A program made the position numbers and the translations under genes. From Streptomyces fulvorobeus (lineage in GTDB: Bacteria; Actinomycetota; Actinomycetes; Streptomycetales; Streptomycetaceae), in contig NZ_BLWC01000001.1 in the NCBI RefSeq assembly GCF_013167895.1, forward strand, positions 4,712,001-4,776,000: a stretch of 64,000 nt of DNA, written 5' to 3'. Shown here in pieces: positions 1 through 8,079 of the stretch (within the stretch, counting starts at the first letter, position 1; each line of letters begins with the position of its first letter). Below the pieces are notes generated by a model that saw only the letters and a program-made list of their open reading frames with translations, was not told the origin of the DNA and did no database searches.

Positions 1-2
1 CG

Positions 3-320
3 AACGTGGTGGCCCTGGAAGAGCTGCTGCACGTGGGCGGGGAGGGCGGCGACCGGCTGAGCCTGATGGACACGCTGGAGGACACGGCCGCCGACGATCC
101 GGTGGAGGTGGCCGAGGACCGGGAGCTCAGACGGATGCTCGCCCGGGCCATCAACACGCTCCCGGAGCGGGAGAAGACGGTCGTCACCCTCTACTACTAC
201 GAAGGACTGACCCTCGCCGAGATCGGCAACGTCCTCGGGGTCACCGAGAGCCGGGTCAGCCAGATCCACACCAAGTCCGTGCTGCAGCTCCGGGCGAAAC
301 TGGCCGACGCGGGGCGTTGA
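3..320 (+). CDS. whiG: RNA polymerase sigma factor WhiG, C-terminal part (5' truncated by window edge)
   Basis: The visible 105 residues are the end of a sigma-70 family factor of the FliA/WhiG type. They contain region 4 with its helix-turn-helix: LTLAEIGNVLGVTESRVSQ, followed by IHTKSVLQLRAKL. The preceding INTLPEREKTVVTLYYYEGL is the usual lead-in to region 4. WhiG directs transcription committing aerial hyphae to sporulation in Streptomyces. Identification as WhiG rather than another FliA-type factor rests on this sequence plus the rpsB-tsf genes downstream, an arrangement I recall from Streptomyces. The start codon lies before the window, so length and regions 1-3 cannot be checked. Confidence 0.85.
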   Translation, partial: NVVALEELLHVGGEGGDRLSLMDTLEDTAADDPVEVAEDRELRRMLARAINTLPEREKTVVTLYYYEGLTLAEIGNVLGVTESRVSQIHTKSVLQLRAKLADAGR

Positions 321-486
321 GCCGTCCCCGCGCGGATGAGCGCCTCTCCCCGCGACGGTGAGTCCCCTCCGCGACGGGTGAGCACTCCTCGTGACACCGT
401 CACACCGGCGCCCGGCCGAGGTGGCTTCGGCCACCGAACGCAGGCGCACACCCCCTCCCGGACACCTGCCGCCGTAGAGTGGACGC

Positions 487-1068
487 GTGCCCAGGATTCG
501 AGCGGCCTCCGTGGCCGAGCACCGGACCATGCAGCGCGGCGCCCTCCTCGACGCCGCACGCTCCTTGCTGTCCGAGGGGGGTACCGAGGCGCTGACCTTC
601 CCCGCTCTCGCCGAGCGCACAGGGCTCGCCAGGTCCTCCGTCTACGAGTACTTCCGCTCCCGCGCGGCCGTCGTCGAAGAGCTCTGCGCCGTTGACTTCC
701 CCCTCTGGGCGGCCGAGATCGAGAACGCCATGGAGCGTGCGGCGACTCCTGAGGAGAAGATCGAGGCATACGTCCGCAGGCAGCTCGACCTCGTCGGGGA
801 CCGGCGCCACCGGGCGGTCGTCGCGATCTCCGCGAGTGAGCTGGACGCGGGCGCACGAGAGAAGATCCGGGCCGCGCACGGCGGGCTGATCGCCATGATC
901 GTCGAGGCGCTGAGCGATCTGGGGCATGCGCAGCCGAGGCTCGCCGCGATGCTGCTCCAGGGTTCGGTGGACGCCGCGGTGCGCCGTATCGAGCTGGGTG
1001 CGGCCGAGGAGCCGGGCGTCGTCGCCGACACGGCCGTGGCGATGATCCTGCGCGGCGTGCGGGGCTGA
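487..1068 (+). CDS. TetR/AcrR-family transcriptional regulator
   Basis: This 193-residue protein has the two-part architecture of TetR repressors. The N-terminal DNA-binding helix-turn-helix lies at about residues 18-64 (ALTFPALAERTGLARSSVY, then EYFRSRAAVVEELC), and a helical ligand-binding domain of about 125 residues follows. The length is typical. The GTG start at 487 is the first in frame, with only a weak purine stretch upstream. No neighbour clearly identifies a target. The gene follows whiG by 166 bases, and the M23 peptidase frame on the other strand stays open across it. The inducer is unknown. Confidence 0.8.
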   Translation: MPRIRAASVAEHRTMQRGALLDAARSLLSEGGTEALTFPALAERTGLARSSVYEYFRSRAAVVEELCAVDFPLWAAEIENAMERAATPEEKIEAYVRRQLDLVGDRRHRAVVAISASELDAGAREKIRAAHGGLIAMIVEALSDLGHAQPRLAAMLLQGSVDAAVRRIELGAAEEPGVVADTAVAMILRGVRG

Positions 1069-1139
1069 GGACCGCCCAGGCCGCTGCGGCCGCGGGCGGC
1101 CCGGTGTGGACCGCCCGCCCGGGCCGGACGCCTCCTCCG

Positions 1140-1780
1140 TCATCCGCTTCCCGGTCCACGGTCACGGGCCCGGACCCCGCACCCTCTGACGGCCCCGGCG
1201 CCGGCTCCGGTACGCCGAACACCGGCAGCAGACGTGAAGGGCCGCGCCTCAGCAGTGCGGGCGGCAGCAGCGACAGGGGATTCAGATAGGTCCCGCCGCG
1301 CCGCAGTCCCCAGTGCAGACAGGCCCCGGGGCAGTGGGACGGCCCCGGTTCGAGAACCGCCACCTCCTGCCCGGCCGCGACCTCGTCACCCGGGGAGACA
1401 AGGGGCCGTACCGGTTCGTACGTGGTGCGCAGGGGTGGCTCCCCGCTGCCGGACACCTCGATGGCGACTACTCCGCGGCCGGCCACCGGCCCGGCGAACG
1501 ACACCCGGCCAGAGGCGGCCGCCAGCACCGCGGCGCCCGGCCCGGCCGCGAGATCGACGCCGCGGTGACCCGGTCCGTACGGCCCGGCGGGCGGCTCCCA
1601 CCCCCGTACCACCGCGGGGTGCCCGGCCAGGGGCCACGAGCGGTTCCCGTCCGGCGCGGGGCGCCCGGAGGCGGCGTGGGCCGCGCCGGAGGCGGCCGAC
1701 ACCGCGAGCAGAGTCGCCGAGACGGTGAACAGGAGGGTGGCGACGCGGCGGGACAGGGGCGTTCCAGGAGTGCGGAGCAT
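1140..1780 (-). CDS. Secreted M23-family (LytM-type) metallopeptidase-like protein; 3' end uncertain
   Basis: From an ATG at 1780 the protein has a positively charged, hydrophobic signal peptide (about residues 1-36, cleavage likely after AAHA) and then an M23/Gly-Gly-endopeptidase fold. Visible motifs are GHRGVDLAA (residues 71-79, metal-binding H and D) and CLHWGLRRGGTYLNPLSLL (154-172, HWG motif). Such enzymes cut peptidoglycan cross-links outside the cell. The frame does not stop after the domain: it stays open to 197, antisense to tetR and the end of whiG. Stops appear in the other two frames at 1140 and 1162, so a lost base in a G/C run near 1175-1196 would explain the read-through. I give 1140 as the inferred natural end (about 213 residues). 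The domain call is firm; the end is not. Confidence 0.55.
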
Positions 1781-2058
1781 GAGCGCAACGCTGCCCTTTC
1801 CGGCCGTTCCGCGGTGATCATGGACGCGATCTGTGGACGACGGAGGGGTTGTGGACAGCTCCGTCACCCGGCACCCGAAGGGTCCCGTACACTTCCTTTG
1901 GCGATCCGGGTGACCGGGTCGACTTCGCACGCCCCGCCACCACCCTCTCTGCGGACGGTGGCCGCGCTCCTCGGTCCCTTGTGGCACGGCGCGTCGGGGC
2001 GTCAGGCGCGACAGCAATCCTGCGGTCGCGGTAACCGAGTACCTCAAGGAGTACGGCC

Positions 2059-3000
2059 ATGGCCGTCGTCACGATGCGGGAGCTGCTGGAAAGCGGCGTC
2101 CACTTCGGTCACCAGACCCGTCGTTGGAACCCGAAGATGAAGCGCTTCATCTTCACGGAGCGCAACGGCATCTACATCATCGACCTGCTCCAGTCGCTGT
2201 CGTACATCGACCGCGCCTACGAGTTTGTCAAGGAGACCGTCGCCCACGGCGGTTCCGTCATGTTCGTCGGCACCAAGAAGCAGGCGCAGGAAGCGATCGC
2301 CGAGCAGGCGACGCGCGTGGGCATGCCCTACGTCAACCAGCGCTGGCTCGGCGGCATGCTGACCAACTTCTCCACCGTCTACAAGCGCCTCCAGCGCCTG
2401 AAGGAGCTGGAGCTCGTCGACTTCGAGGACGTGGCCGCGTCGGGCCTCACCAAGAAGGAGCTCCTGGTTCTCTCTCGCGAGAAGGCCAAGCTGGAGAAGA
2501 CCCTTGGTGGTATCCGCGAGATGCAGAAGGTGCCCAGCGCCGTCTGGATCGTCGACACCAAGAAGGAGCACATCGCCGTCGGTGAGGCGCGCAAGCTCCA
2601 CATCCCGGTCGTCGCGATCCTCGACACCAACTGCGACCCCGACGAGGTCGACTACAAGATCCCGGGCAACGACGACGCGATCCGCTCCGTCACCCTGCTC
2701 ACCCGCGTGATCGCCGACGCCGTCGCCGAGGGCCTCATCGCCCGTTCCGGTGCCGCCACCGGTGACTCGAAGCCGGGCGAGAAGGCCGCAGGCGAGCCGC
2801 TCGCCGAGTGGGAGCGCGACCTGCTCGAAGGCGACAAGAAGGCCGACGCCGAGGTCGAGACCTCCGCCGAGACCGAGAAGGCCGCCGACGCCGAGGCTCC
2901 TGCCGCCGAGGCCGCTGCCGCCGACGCCCCCGCTGCTGAGGCGCCCGCTGCCGAGGCCCCCGCTGCCGAGGCCCCGGCCGCGGACGCCGAGCAGGCCTGA
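2059..3000 (+). CDS. rpsB: 30S ribosomal protein S2
   Basis: Ribosomal protein S2 binds the head-body junction of the small subunit. The family signature is clear from the first residues (MRELLESGVHFGHQTRRWNP) through FVGTKKQAQEAI, the NQRWLGGMLTNF block and the IPVVAILDTNCDPDEVDY block near residue 195. The ATG at 2059 has an AAGGAG ribosome binding site 8 bases upstream. The 313-residue protein is longer than the usual 240-260 because of a low-complexity Ala/Glu/Pro/Asp tail after about residue 235, including repeated APAAE units. It heads the rpsB-tsf pair and is divergent from the M23 gene. The 278-base leader shows no element I can name with confidence. Confidence 0.97.
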   Translation: MAVVTMRELLESGVHFGHQTRRWNPKMKRFIFTERNGIYIIDLLQSLSYIDRAYEFVKETVAHGGSVMFVGTKKQAQEAIAEQATRVGMPYVNQRWLGGMLTNFSTVYKRLQRLKELELVDFEDVAASGLTKKELLVLSREKAKLEKTLGGIREMQKVPSAVWIVDTKKEHIAVGEARKLHIPVVAILDTNCDPDEVDYKIPGNDDAIRSVTLLTRVIADAVAEGLIARSGAATGDSKPGEKAAGEPLAEWERDLLEGDKKADAEVETSAETEKAADAEAPAAEAAAADAPAAEAPAAEAPAAEAPAADAEQA

Positions 3001-3018
3001 CACCCGTCACGGCTGAAG

Positions 3019-3056
3019 ACGGCGGGGGCCGGTGCCGCAGGCACCGCCCCCGCCGT
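3019..3056 (+). terminator. GC-rich stem-loop between rpsB and tsf
   Basis: An inverted repeat pairs 3019-3036 with 3040-3056 around a three-base loop, with a single bulge. It is a very stable hairpin in the 97-base rpsB-tsf gap. There is no clear T tract, so it may act as an attenuator or RNA-processing/stability element that lowers tsf relative to rpsB rather than a full terminator. Confidence 0.6.
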
Positions 3057-3097
3057 TCACCCGTAGATCTTTCAGACTTCGAGAGAGAAACAGACTC

Positions 3098-3934
3098 ATG
3101 GCGAACTACACCGCCGCTGACGTCAAGAAGCTCCGTGAGCTCACCGGCGCCGGCATGATGGACTGCAAGAAGGCCCTCGACGAGGCCGACGGCAGCGTCG
3201 AAGGAGCCGTCGAGGCTCTCCGTATCAAGGGCCAGAAGGGCGTCGCCAAGCGCGAAGGCCGTTCTGCCGAGAACGGCGCCGTCGTCTCCCTCATCTCCGA
3301 GGACAAGACCTCCGGCGTGCTGCTGGAGCTGAAGTGCGAGACGGACTTCGTCGCCAAGGGCGAGAAGTTCCAGGCCGTCGCCAACGCGCTGGCCGCGCAC
3401 GTCGCCGCCACCTCCCCGGCCGACATCGCGACGCTCCTGGCGTCCGAGATCGAGGCCGGCAAGACCGTCCAGGCGTACGTGGACGAGGCCAACGCCAACC
3501 TCGGCGAGAAGATCGTCCTGGACCGCTTCGCGCAGTTCACCGGCGGTTACGTGGCTGCGTACATGCACCGCACCATGCCCGACCTCCCGCCGCAGGTCGG
3601 CGTGCTCGTCGAGCTGGACAAGGAGAACGCCGAGGTCGCCAAGGACGTCGCGCAGCACATCACCGCCTTCGCTCCGAAGTACCTCAACCGCGACGAGGTC
3701 CCGGCCGAGACGGTCGAGAACGAGCGTCGGGTCGCCGAGGCCACCTCCCGTGAGGAGGGCAAGCCCGAGGCCGCCCTTCCGAAGATCGTCGAGGGCCGTG
3801 TCAACGGATTCTTCAAGGACGTCGTCGTCCTGGAGCAGGCGTTCGCCAAGGACCCGAAGAAGTCCGTCCAGAAGGTCCTGGACGAGGCCGGTGTCAGCCT
3901 GAAGCGCTTCGCGCGCATCAAGGTCGGCATCTGA
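3098..3934 (+). CDS. tsf: Translation elongation factor Ts
   Basis: EF-Ts is the nucleotide exchange factor that releases GDP from EF-Tu. The 278-residue product starts with the UBA-like N-terminal domain (VKKLRELTGAGMMDCKKAL) and carries the EF-Tu-contacting motif TDFVAKGEKF at residues 82-91, followed by the core and C-terminal modules ending ARIKVGI. I chose the ATG at 3098, which gives the family N-terminus MANYTAADVKKL and has a GAGAGAG purine stretch upstream; the frame is open further upstream but lacks homology. The gene follows rpsB and precedes pyrH, the common bacterial order. Confidence 0.97.
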   Translation: MANYTAADVKKLRELTGAGMMDCKKALDEADGSVEGAVEALRIKGQKGVAKREGRSAENGAVVSLISEDKTSGVLLELKCETDFVAKGEKFQAVANALAAHVAATSPADIATLLASEIEAGKTVQAYVDEANANLGEKIVLDRFAQFTGGYVAAYMHRTMPDLPPQVGVLVELDKENAEVAKDVAQHITAFAPKYLNRDEVPAETVENERRVAEATSREEGKPEAALPKIVEGRVNGFFKDVVVLEQAFAKDPKKSVQKVLDEAGVSLKRFARIKVGI

Positions 3935-4020
3935 GTCCGTCCGCGAACAACGGTGGACCCCGATAGGGTCTAGCGCAGTCGACGGCCGCACTCGTGCCGG
4001 ACGACCGCAGATCTGACGAG

Positions 4021-4067
4021 GAGGCCATTGCCGCTGAGGGACACCAGACCCACCGGCAATGGCCTTC
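4021..4067 (+). terminator. Inverted repeat with T-rich flank between tsf and pyrH
   Basis: Positions 4023-4033 and 4054-4064 form a perfect 11-bp stem, extendable by a few pairs on the outside, around a 20-base loop. TTCTTC follows the right arm, so this fits a terminator for rpsB-tsf. It lies only about 27 bases before the pyrH start and could equally be a structured leader. Confidence 0.6.
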
Positions 4068-4093
4068 TTCGTATGTGCACGAGGAGAATTTCG

Positions 4094-4869
4094 ATGGACA
4101 AGGGCGCGGACGCCTCACAGGCCGGCCACAAGCGCGACGAGGGCACGATTTCCGGACGCTTCATGCTGAAGCTCTCGGGGAGGCGTTCGCCGGTGGCGGG
4201 GGCCTCGGTGTCGACCCCGATGTCGTGCACACCATCGCCCGCGAGATCGCCGCGGTCGTACGGGACGGCGCGGAGATCGCGGTGGTGATCGGCGGCGGGA
4301 ACTTCTTCCGCGGTGCCGAGCTCCAGCAGCGCGGCATGGACCGGGCCCGGTCCGACTACATGGGCATGCTCGGCACGGTGATGAACTGCCTCGCACTCCA
4401 GGACTTCCTGGAGAAGGAGGGCATCGACTCCCGCGTCCAGACCGCCATCACCATGGGCCAGGTCGCTGAGCCCTACATCCCGCTCCGCGCCGTGCGGCAC
4501 CTGGAGAAGGGGCGCGTCGTCATCTTCGGCGCCGGCATGGGCATGCCGTACTTCTCCACCGACACCACCGCCGCCCAGCGCGCCCTGGAGATCGACGCCA
4601 AGGCCCTGCTGATGGGCAAGAACGGAGTCGACGGGGTCTACGACGCCGACCCGAAGACCAACCCCGGCGCGGTGAAGTTCGACGCCCTGGAGTACGGCGA
4701 GGTGCTCGCCCGTGACCTCAAGGTCGCCGACGCCACCGCCATCACGCTCTGCCGCGACAACAAGCTGCCGATCCTCGTCTTCGAGCTGACCGCCGAAGGC
4801 AACATCGCCCGCGCCGTCAAGGGTGAGAAGATCGGCACGCTCGTGAGCGACGAGAGCACCAGGGCCTGA
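4094..4869 (+). CDS. pyrH: UMP kinase (uridylate kinase), interrupted by an apparent 1-base deletion
   Basis: PyrH phosphorylates UMP to UDP in pyrimidine nucleotide synthesis. The N-terminus (MDKGADASQAGHKRDEGTIS, then GRFMLKLSG) is read from an ATG at 4094 with a GAGGAG ribosome binding site. The rest (EAFAGGGGLGVDPDVVHTIA, VIGGGNFFRG, YMGMLGTVMNCLALQDFLE, MGKNGVDGVYDADPKTNP) is in another frame. The two halves join seamlessly if the G run at 4177-4180 had five G instead of four, giving 258 residues, the normal Streptomyces length. The glycine-rich phosphate-binding segments and the aspartates are intact. PyrH is essential in bacteria, so a sequencing error is far likelier than a real pseudogene. 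Frr follows 116 bases downstream. Confidence 0.9.
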
Positions 4870-4985
4870 CGGCCCCCCAAGATGGACAACGGCCTGCCGG
4901 TCGGACACCGTGCAGGTGAGGACGCGACGCAGGATCCGCAGGGCCCGACGATGCCGGGTCCACTCAAGACACGCAGGAGCACGTG

Positions 4986-5543
4986 GTGATCGAAGAAATC
5001 CTCCTCGAGGCCGAGGAGAAGATGGAGAAGGCCGTTGTCGTCGCGAAAGAGGACTTCGCCGCGATCCGCACCGGCCGCGCGCACCCGGCGATGTTCAACA
5101 AGATCGTCGCGGACTACTACGGCGCGCTGACCCCGATCAACCAGCTGGCCTCGTTCTCGGTCCCCGAGCCGCGGATGGCCGTGGTGACCCCGTTCGACAA
5201 GACGGCGCTGCGCAACATCGAGCAGGCGATCCGTGACTCGGACCTCGGCGTCAACCCGAGCAACGACGGCAACATCATCCGTGTGACGTTCCCCGAGCTC
5301 ACGCAGGACCGCCGCAAGGAGTACATCAAGGTCGCCAAGACCAAGGCCGAGGACTCCAAGATCTCGATCCGCTCCATCCGCCGCAAGGCCAAGGAGACGC
5401 TTGACAAGCTCGTCAAGGACAAGGAGTCCGGCGAGGACGAGGTGCGCCGCGCGGAGAAGGAGCTCGACGACACCACCGCGAAGTACGTCGCCCAGGTGGA
5501 CGAGCTGCTCAAGCACAAGGAAGCCGAGCTGCTCGAAGTCTGA
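4986..5543 (+). CDS. frr: Ribosome recycling factor
   Basis: RRF, with EF-G, splits post-termination ribosomes. The 185-residue product has the diagnostic segments RTGRAHPAMFNKI, PEPRMAVVTPFDKTALRNIE and AIRDSDLGVNPSNDGNIIRV, and the three-helix-bundle C-terminal half ending KHKEAELLEV. Two GTG codons lie in tandem at 4983 and 4986. I prefer 4986, which gives MIEEILLEAEEKMEKA, the family N-terminus; an AGGAG ribosome binding site lies just upstream and would serve either. Its TGA overlaps the ATG of cdsA by one base, so the two are translationally coupled. Confidence 0.96.
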   Translation: MIEEILLEAEEKMEKAVVVAKEDFAAIRTGRAHPAMFNKIVADYYGALTPINQLASFSVPEPRMAVVTPFDKTALRNIEQAIRDSDLGVNPSNDGNIIRVTFPELTQDRRKEYIKVAKTKAEDSKISIRSIRRKAKETLDKLVKDKESGEDEVRRAEKELDDTTAKYVAQVDELLKHKEAELLEV

Positions 5544-6625
5544 TGAACGACTCTTCCTGGGGTGCCCCGCAGGGAGCGGGTTCCTGGGGTGCGCCCCGGA
5601 TGGGAGCCGCTCCGGCGGGTCCTGCTCACGATGTGCATGACGCCCAGCAGACTCGGCCCATGCCCATCGTGCCGGACCTTCCCGACGCAGGTAGAGACGC
5701 TGACCACCGCGACGACCGGGGCGGGGGAGCCGCGCGCGTCAGCGGCCCCCTGTTCCGTGACGAGATGCCGCAGGAGCCCATGTCCACCCCGCCGCAGCCC
5801 CCTCCGAAGAAGCGTGCCGGGCGGGATCTCCGTGCCGCCATAGGGGTGGGTGTGGGGCTCGGTGCTGTCATCGCCGCCTCGCTCTTCGTCGTGAAGGCCG
5901 CCTTCATCGGTGTGATCGTGGCCGCTGTCGTCGTCGGTCTCTGGGAGCTCACCTCCCGGCTGCGGGAGCGCAAGGGCATCAAGGCGCCTCTCGTGCCGCT
6001 CGCGGTGGGCGGCGCGGCCATGGTCGTCGCCGGATACGTGCGGGGGGCGGAGGGCGCCTGGGTCGCCATGGCACTGACCGCGCTCGCCGTACTGGTCTGG
6101 CGGATGACCGAGCCGCCCGAGGGTTACCTCAAGGACGTGACGGCCGGTGTGTTCGCCGCCTTCTACGTGCCGTTCCTGGCCACGTTCGTCGCGCTGCTGC
6201 TCACGGCCGACGACGGACCGCAGCGCGTCCTGACCTTCCTGCTGCTGACCGTGGTCAGCGACACGGGGGCGTACGCGGTCGGCTGGCGCTTCGGCAGGCA
6301 CAAGCTCGCTCCGCGCATCAGCCCCGGCAAGACCCGCGAGGGCCTGCTCGGCGCCGTGGGCTTCGCCATGGCCGCGGGCGCCCTGTGCATGGAGTTCCTG
6401 ATCGAGGACGGCTCCTGGTGGCAGGGCCTGCTGCTGGGCCTCGCGGTCGCCGCCAGCGCCACCCTCGGTGATCTGGGCGAATCCATGATCAAGCGTGATC
6501 TCGGTATCAAGGACATGGGCACGCTGCTGCCAGGACACGGCGGGATCATGGACCGGCTGGACTCGCTGCTGCCGACCGCGCCTGTGGTCTGGCTGCTGCT
6601 GGTGCTTTTCGTCGGATCGGGCTGA
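5543..6625 (+). CDS. cdsA: Phosphatidate cytidylyltransferase (CDP-diglyceride synthase)
   Basis: CdsA makes CDP-diacylglycerol from phosphatidic acid and CTP, the branch point for membrane phospholipids. The 360-residue protein has a long, hydrophilic, Pro-rich N-terminal tail of about 95 residues, which is unusual outside actinobacteria. About eight hydrophobic segments follow. The family signature at about 314-338 reads SMIKRDLGIKDMGTLLPGHG, then GIMDR, with all conserved K, R, D and H residues. The ATG overlaps the frr stop (TGATG), so the genes are co-translated. Confidence 0.95.
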   Translation: MNDSSWGAPQGAGSWGAPRMGAAPAGPAHDVHDAQQTRPMPIVPDLPDAGRDADHRDDRGGGAARVSGPLFRDEMPQEPMSTPPQPPPKKRAGRDLRAAIGVGVGLGAVIAASLFVVKAAFIGVIVAAVVVGLWELTSRLRERKGIKAPLVPLAVGGAAMVVAGYVRGAEGAWVAMALTALAVLVWRMTEPPEGYLKDVTAGVFAAFYVPFLATFVALLLTADDGPQRVLTFLLLTVVSDTGAYAVGWRFGRHKLAPRISPGKTREGLLGAVGFAMAAGALCMEFLIEDGSWWQGLLLGLAVAASATLGDLGESMIKRDLGIKDMGTLLPGHGGIMDRLDSLLPTAPVVWLLLVLFVGSG

Positions 6626-6662
6626 CCCACCGCGTCAACACACCGCCTGACCTGCGAAGTCG

Positions 6663-6705
6663 CGAGTGAGGGTCCGTTGTCCACAGGACGGCGGGCCCTC
6701 ACTCG
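6663..6705 (+). terminator. Terminator-like hairpin after cdsA
   Basis: A stem of about 14 bp pairs 6663-6676 with 6692-6705, with one G-T pair. It is followed by TCTGTCTG just before rlmN. The position ends the frr-cdsA transcript. The rlmN ribosome binding site (GGAAGAA) follows at once. Confidence 0.65.
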
Positions 6706-6729
6706 TCTGTCTGCGACACTGGAAGAACC

Positions 6730-7836
6730 ATGCCAAAGCCCGGAGAACTCACTTTTGTCGCGCCCCGCGGAGCCAAGAAGCCGCCGCGGCATCTCGCCGA
6801 CCTCACGCCCGACGAGCGCAAGGAAGCAGTCGCCGCGATCGGCGAGAAGCCGTTCCGCGCCAAGCAGCTGTCCCAGCACTACTTCGCGCGGTACGCGCAC
6901 GATCCGTCGGAGTGGACCAACATCCCGGCCGGCTCGCGCGAGGGTCTCGCTGAGGCGCTGTTCCCTGACCTGATGTCCGTGGTGCGGCACATCAGCTGCG
7001 ACGACGACACCACCCGCAAGACGCTCTGGAAGCTGCACGACGGGACGCTCGTGGAGTCCGTCCTGATGCGCTACCCGGAGCGGGTGACCATGTGCATCTC
7101 CTCCCAGGCGGGCTGCGGGATGAACTGCCCGTTCTGCGCCACGGGGCAGGCCGGGCTCGACCGCAATCTGTCGACCGCCGAGATCGTGCACCAGATCGTG
7201 GACGGCATGCGGGCGCTGCGTGACGGTGACGTTCCGGGCGGGCCGGCGCGGCTGTCCAACATCGTCTTCATGGGCATGGGCGAGCCCCTCGCCAACTACA
7301 AGCGCGTCGTCGGCGCGATCCGCAGGCTGACCGACCCCGAGCCCGACGGGCTGGGTCTCTCGCAGCGCGGGATCACCGTCTCCACCGTGGGCCTGGTGCC
7401 CGCGATGCTGCGCTTCTCCGACGAGGGCTTCAAGTGCCGTCTCGCCGTCTCGCTGCACGCCCCGGACGACGAGCTGCGCGACACGCTCGTGCCCGTGAAC
7501 ACGCGCTGGAAGGTGCGGGAGGTGCTGGACGCCGCCTGGGAGTACGAGGCGAAGTCCGGCCGCCGCATCTCCATCGAGTACGCGCTGATCCGCGACATCA
7601 ACGACCAGGCGTGGCGGGGTGACCGCCTCGGCCGGCTGCTCAAGGGCAAGCGGGTGCACGTCAACCTGATCCCGCTCAACCCGACGCCGGGTTCCAAGTG
7701 GACCGCGTCGCGGCCCGAGGACGAGAAGGCGTTCGTCGAGGCCATCGCGGCCCACGGCGTGCCGGTCACGGTCCGGGACACCCGCGGCCAGGAGATCGAC
7801 GGGGCCTGCGGACAGCTGGCGGCCTCCGAGCGCTGA
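6730..7836 (+). CDS. rlmN: Dual-specificity 23S rRNA/tRNA adenine C2-methyltransferase (radical SAM)
   Basis: RlmN methylates C2 of A2503 in 23S rRNA and A37 in some tRNAs. The 368-residue product has the radical-SAM cluster motif CGMNCPFC, with Cys at about residues 129, 133 and 136. It also has the GEPLANY motif and the C-terminal EIDGACGQL, whose Cys near residue 360 is the methyl-carrying/resolving cysteine of this family. The ATG at 6730 follows GGAAGAA. It is monocistronic between two hairpins. Confidence 0.95.
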   Translation: MPKPGELTFVAPRGAKKPPRHLADLTPDERKEAVAAIGEKPFRAKQLSQHYFARYAHDPSEWTNIPAGSREGLAEALFPDLMSVVRHISCDDDTTRKTLWKLHDGTLVESVLMRYPERVTMCISSQAGCGMNCPFCATGQAGLDRNLSTAEIVHQIVDGMRALRDGDVPGGPARLSNIVFMGMGEPLANYKRVVGAIRRLTDPEPDGLGLSQRGITVSTVGLVPAMLRFSDEGFKCRLAVSLHAPDDELRDTLVPVNTRWKVREVLDAAWEYEAKSGRRISIEYALIRDINDQAWRGDRLGRLLKGKRVHVNLIPLNPTPGSKWTASRPEDEKAFVEAIAAHGVPVTVRDTRGQEIDGACGQLAASER

Positions 7837-7843
7837 GGCGGAA

Positions 7844-7867
7844 GGCGCCCGGTGTAGCCTGGGCGCC
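7844..7867 (+). terminator. Short hairpin after rlmN
   Basis: A perfect 7-bp stem (GGCGCCC at 7844-7850 with GGGCGCC at 7861-7867) encloses a 10-base loop directly after the rlmN stop codon. No T tract follows. The loop contains TAGCCT, which could also serve as a -10 element for the following TPP-controlled transcript, but no good -35 is visible. Confidence 0.45.
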
Positions 7868-7883
7868 ACATCCAACTTCATAT

Positions 7884-7984
7884 TCCGGCAGGGGAGCGCC
7901 ACAGCGCTGAGAGTGCGGCACCGACAACGGGCCGGCCGCAGACCCTCTGAACCTCGCCCGGGTCATTCCGGGTAGGAAGTTCGG
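7884..7984 (+). promoter_or_regulatory. TPP riboswitch (THI element) upstream of thiamine ABC transporter
   Basis: All conserved blocks of the thiamine pyrophosphate aptamer are present in order: GGGGAGC near the 5' end, the pyrimidine-sensing CTGAGA at 7907-7912, GACCCTCTGAACCT, and the pyrophosphate-helix segment GGGTCATTCCGGGTAGGAAG. TPP binding normally shuts off the gene below, here the thiamine transporter operon. Likely expression-platform parts follow: a 14-bp hairpin at 8004-8044 and a small hairpin at 8054-8071 covering part of the thiB ribosome binding site (AGGAGGAA, 8068-8075). Confidence 0.95.
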
Positions 7985-8003
7985 ACCTTACTCAAGCTGT
8001 TGC

Positions 8004-8044
8004 GCCCTGCCCGCCTCCCGAAGATCACCGGGGGCGGGCAGGGC
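8004..8044 (+). terminator. Stem-loop in the TPP riboswitch expression platform
   Basis: Positions 8004-8017 pair with 8031-8044 over 14 bp, including one G-T pair, around a 13-base loop. It sits between the aptamer and thiB. It could terminate transcription when TPP is bound, although no strong T tract follows (CGCGTCTCTTCC). Translational control through the adjacent hairpin at 8054-8071 is an alternative. Confidence 0.6.
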
Positions 8045-8079
8045 CGCGTCTCTTCCTGGTCACTTCCAGGAGGAATCAC

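Noticed and set aside
1849..1893. Possible rpsB promoter (TTGTGG ... TACACT)
   Set aside because: The spacing of about 33 bases is incompatible with one sigma-70-type promoter, and no better pair was seen.
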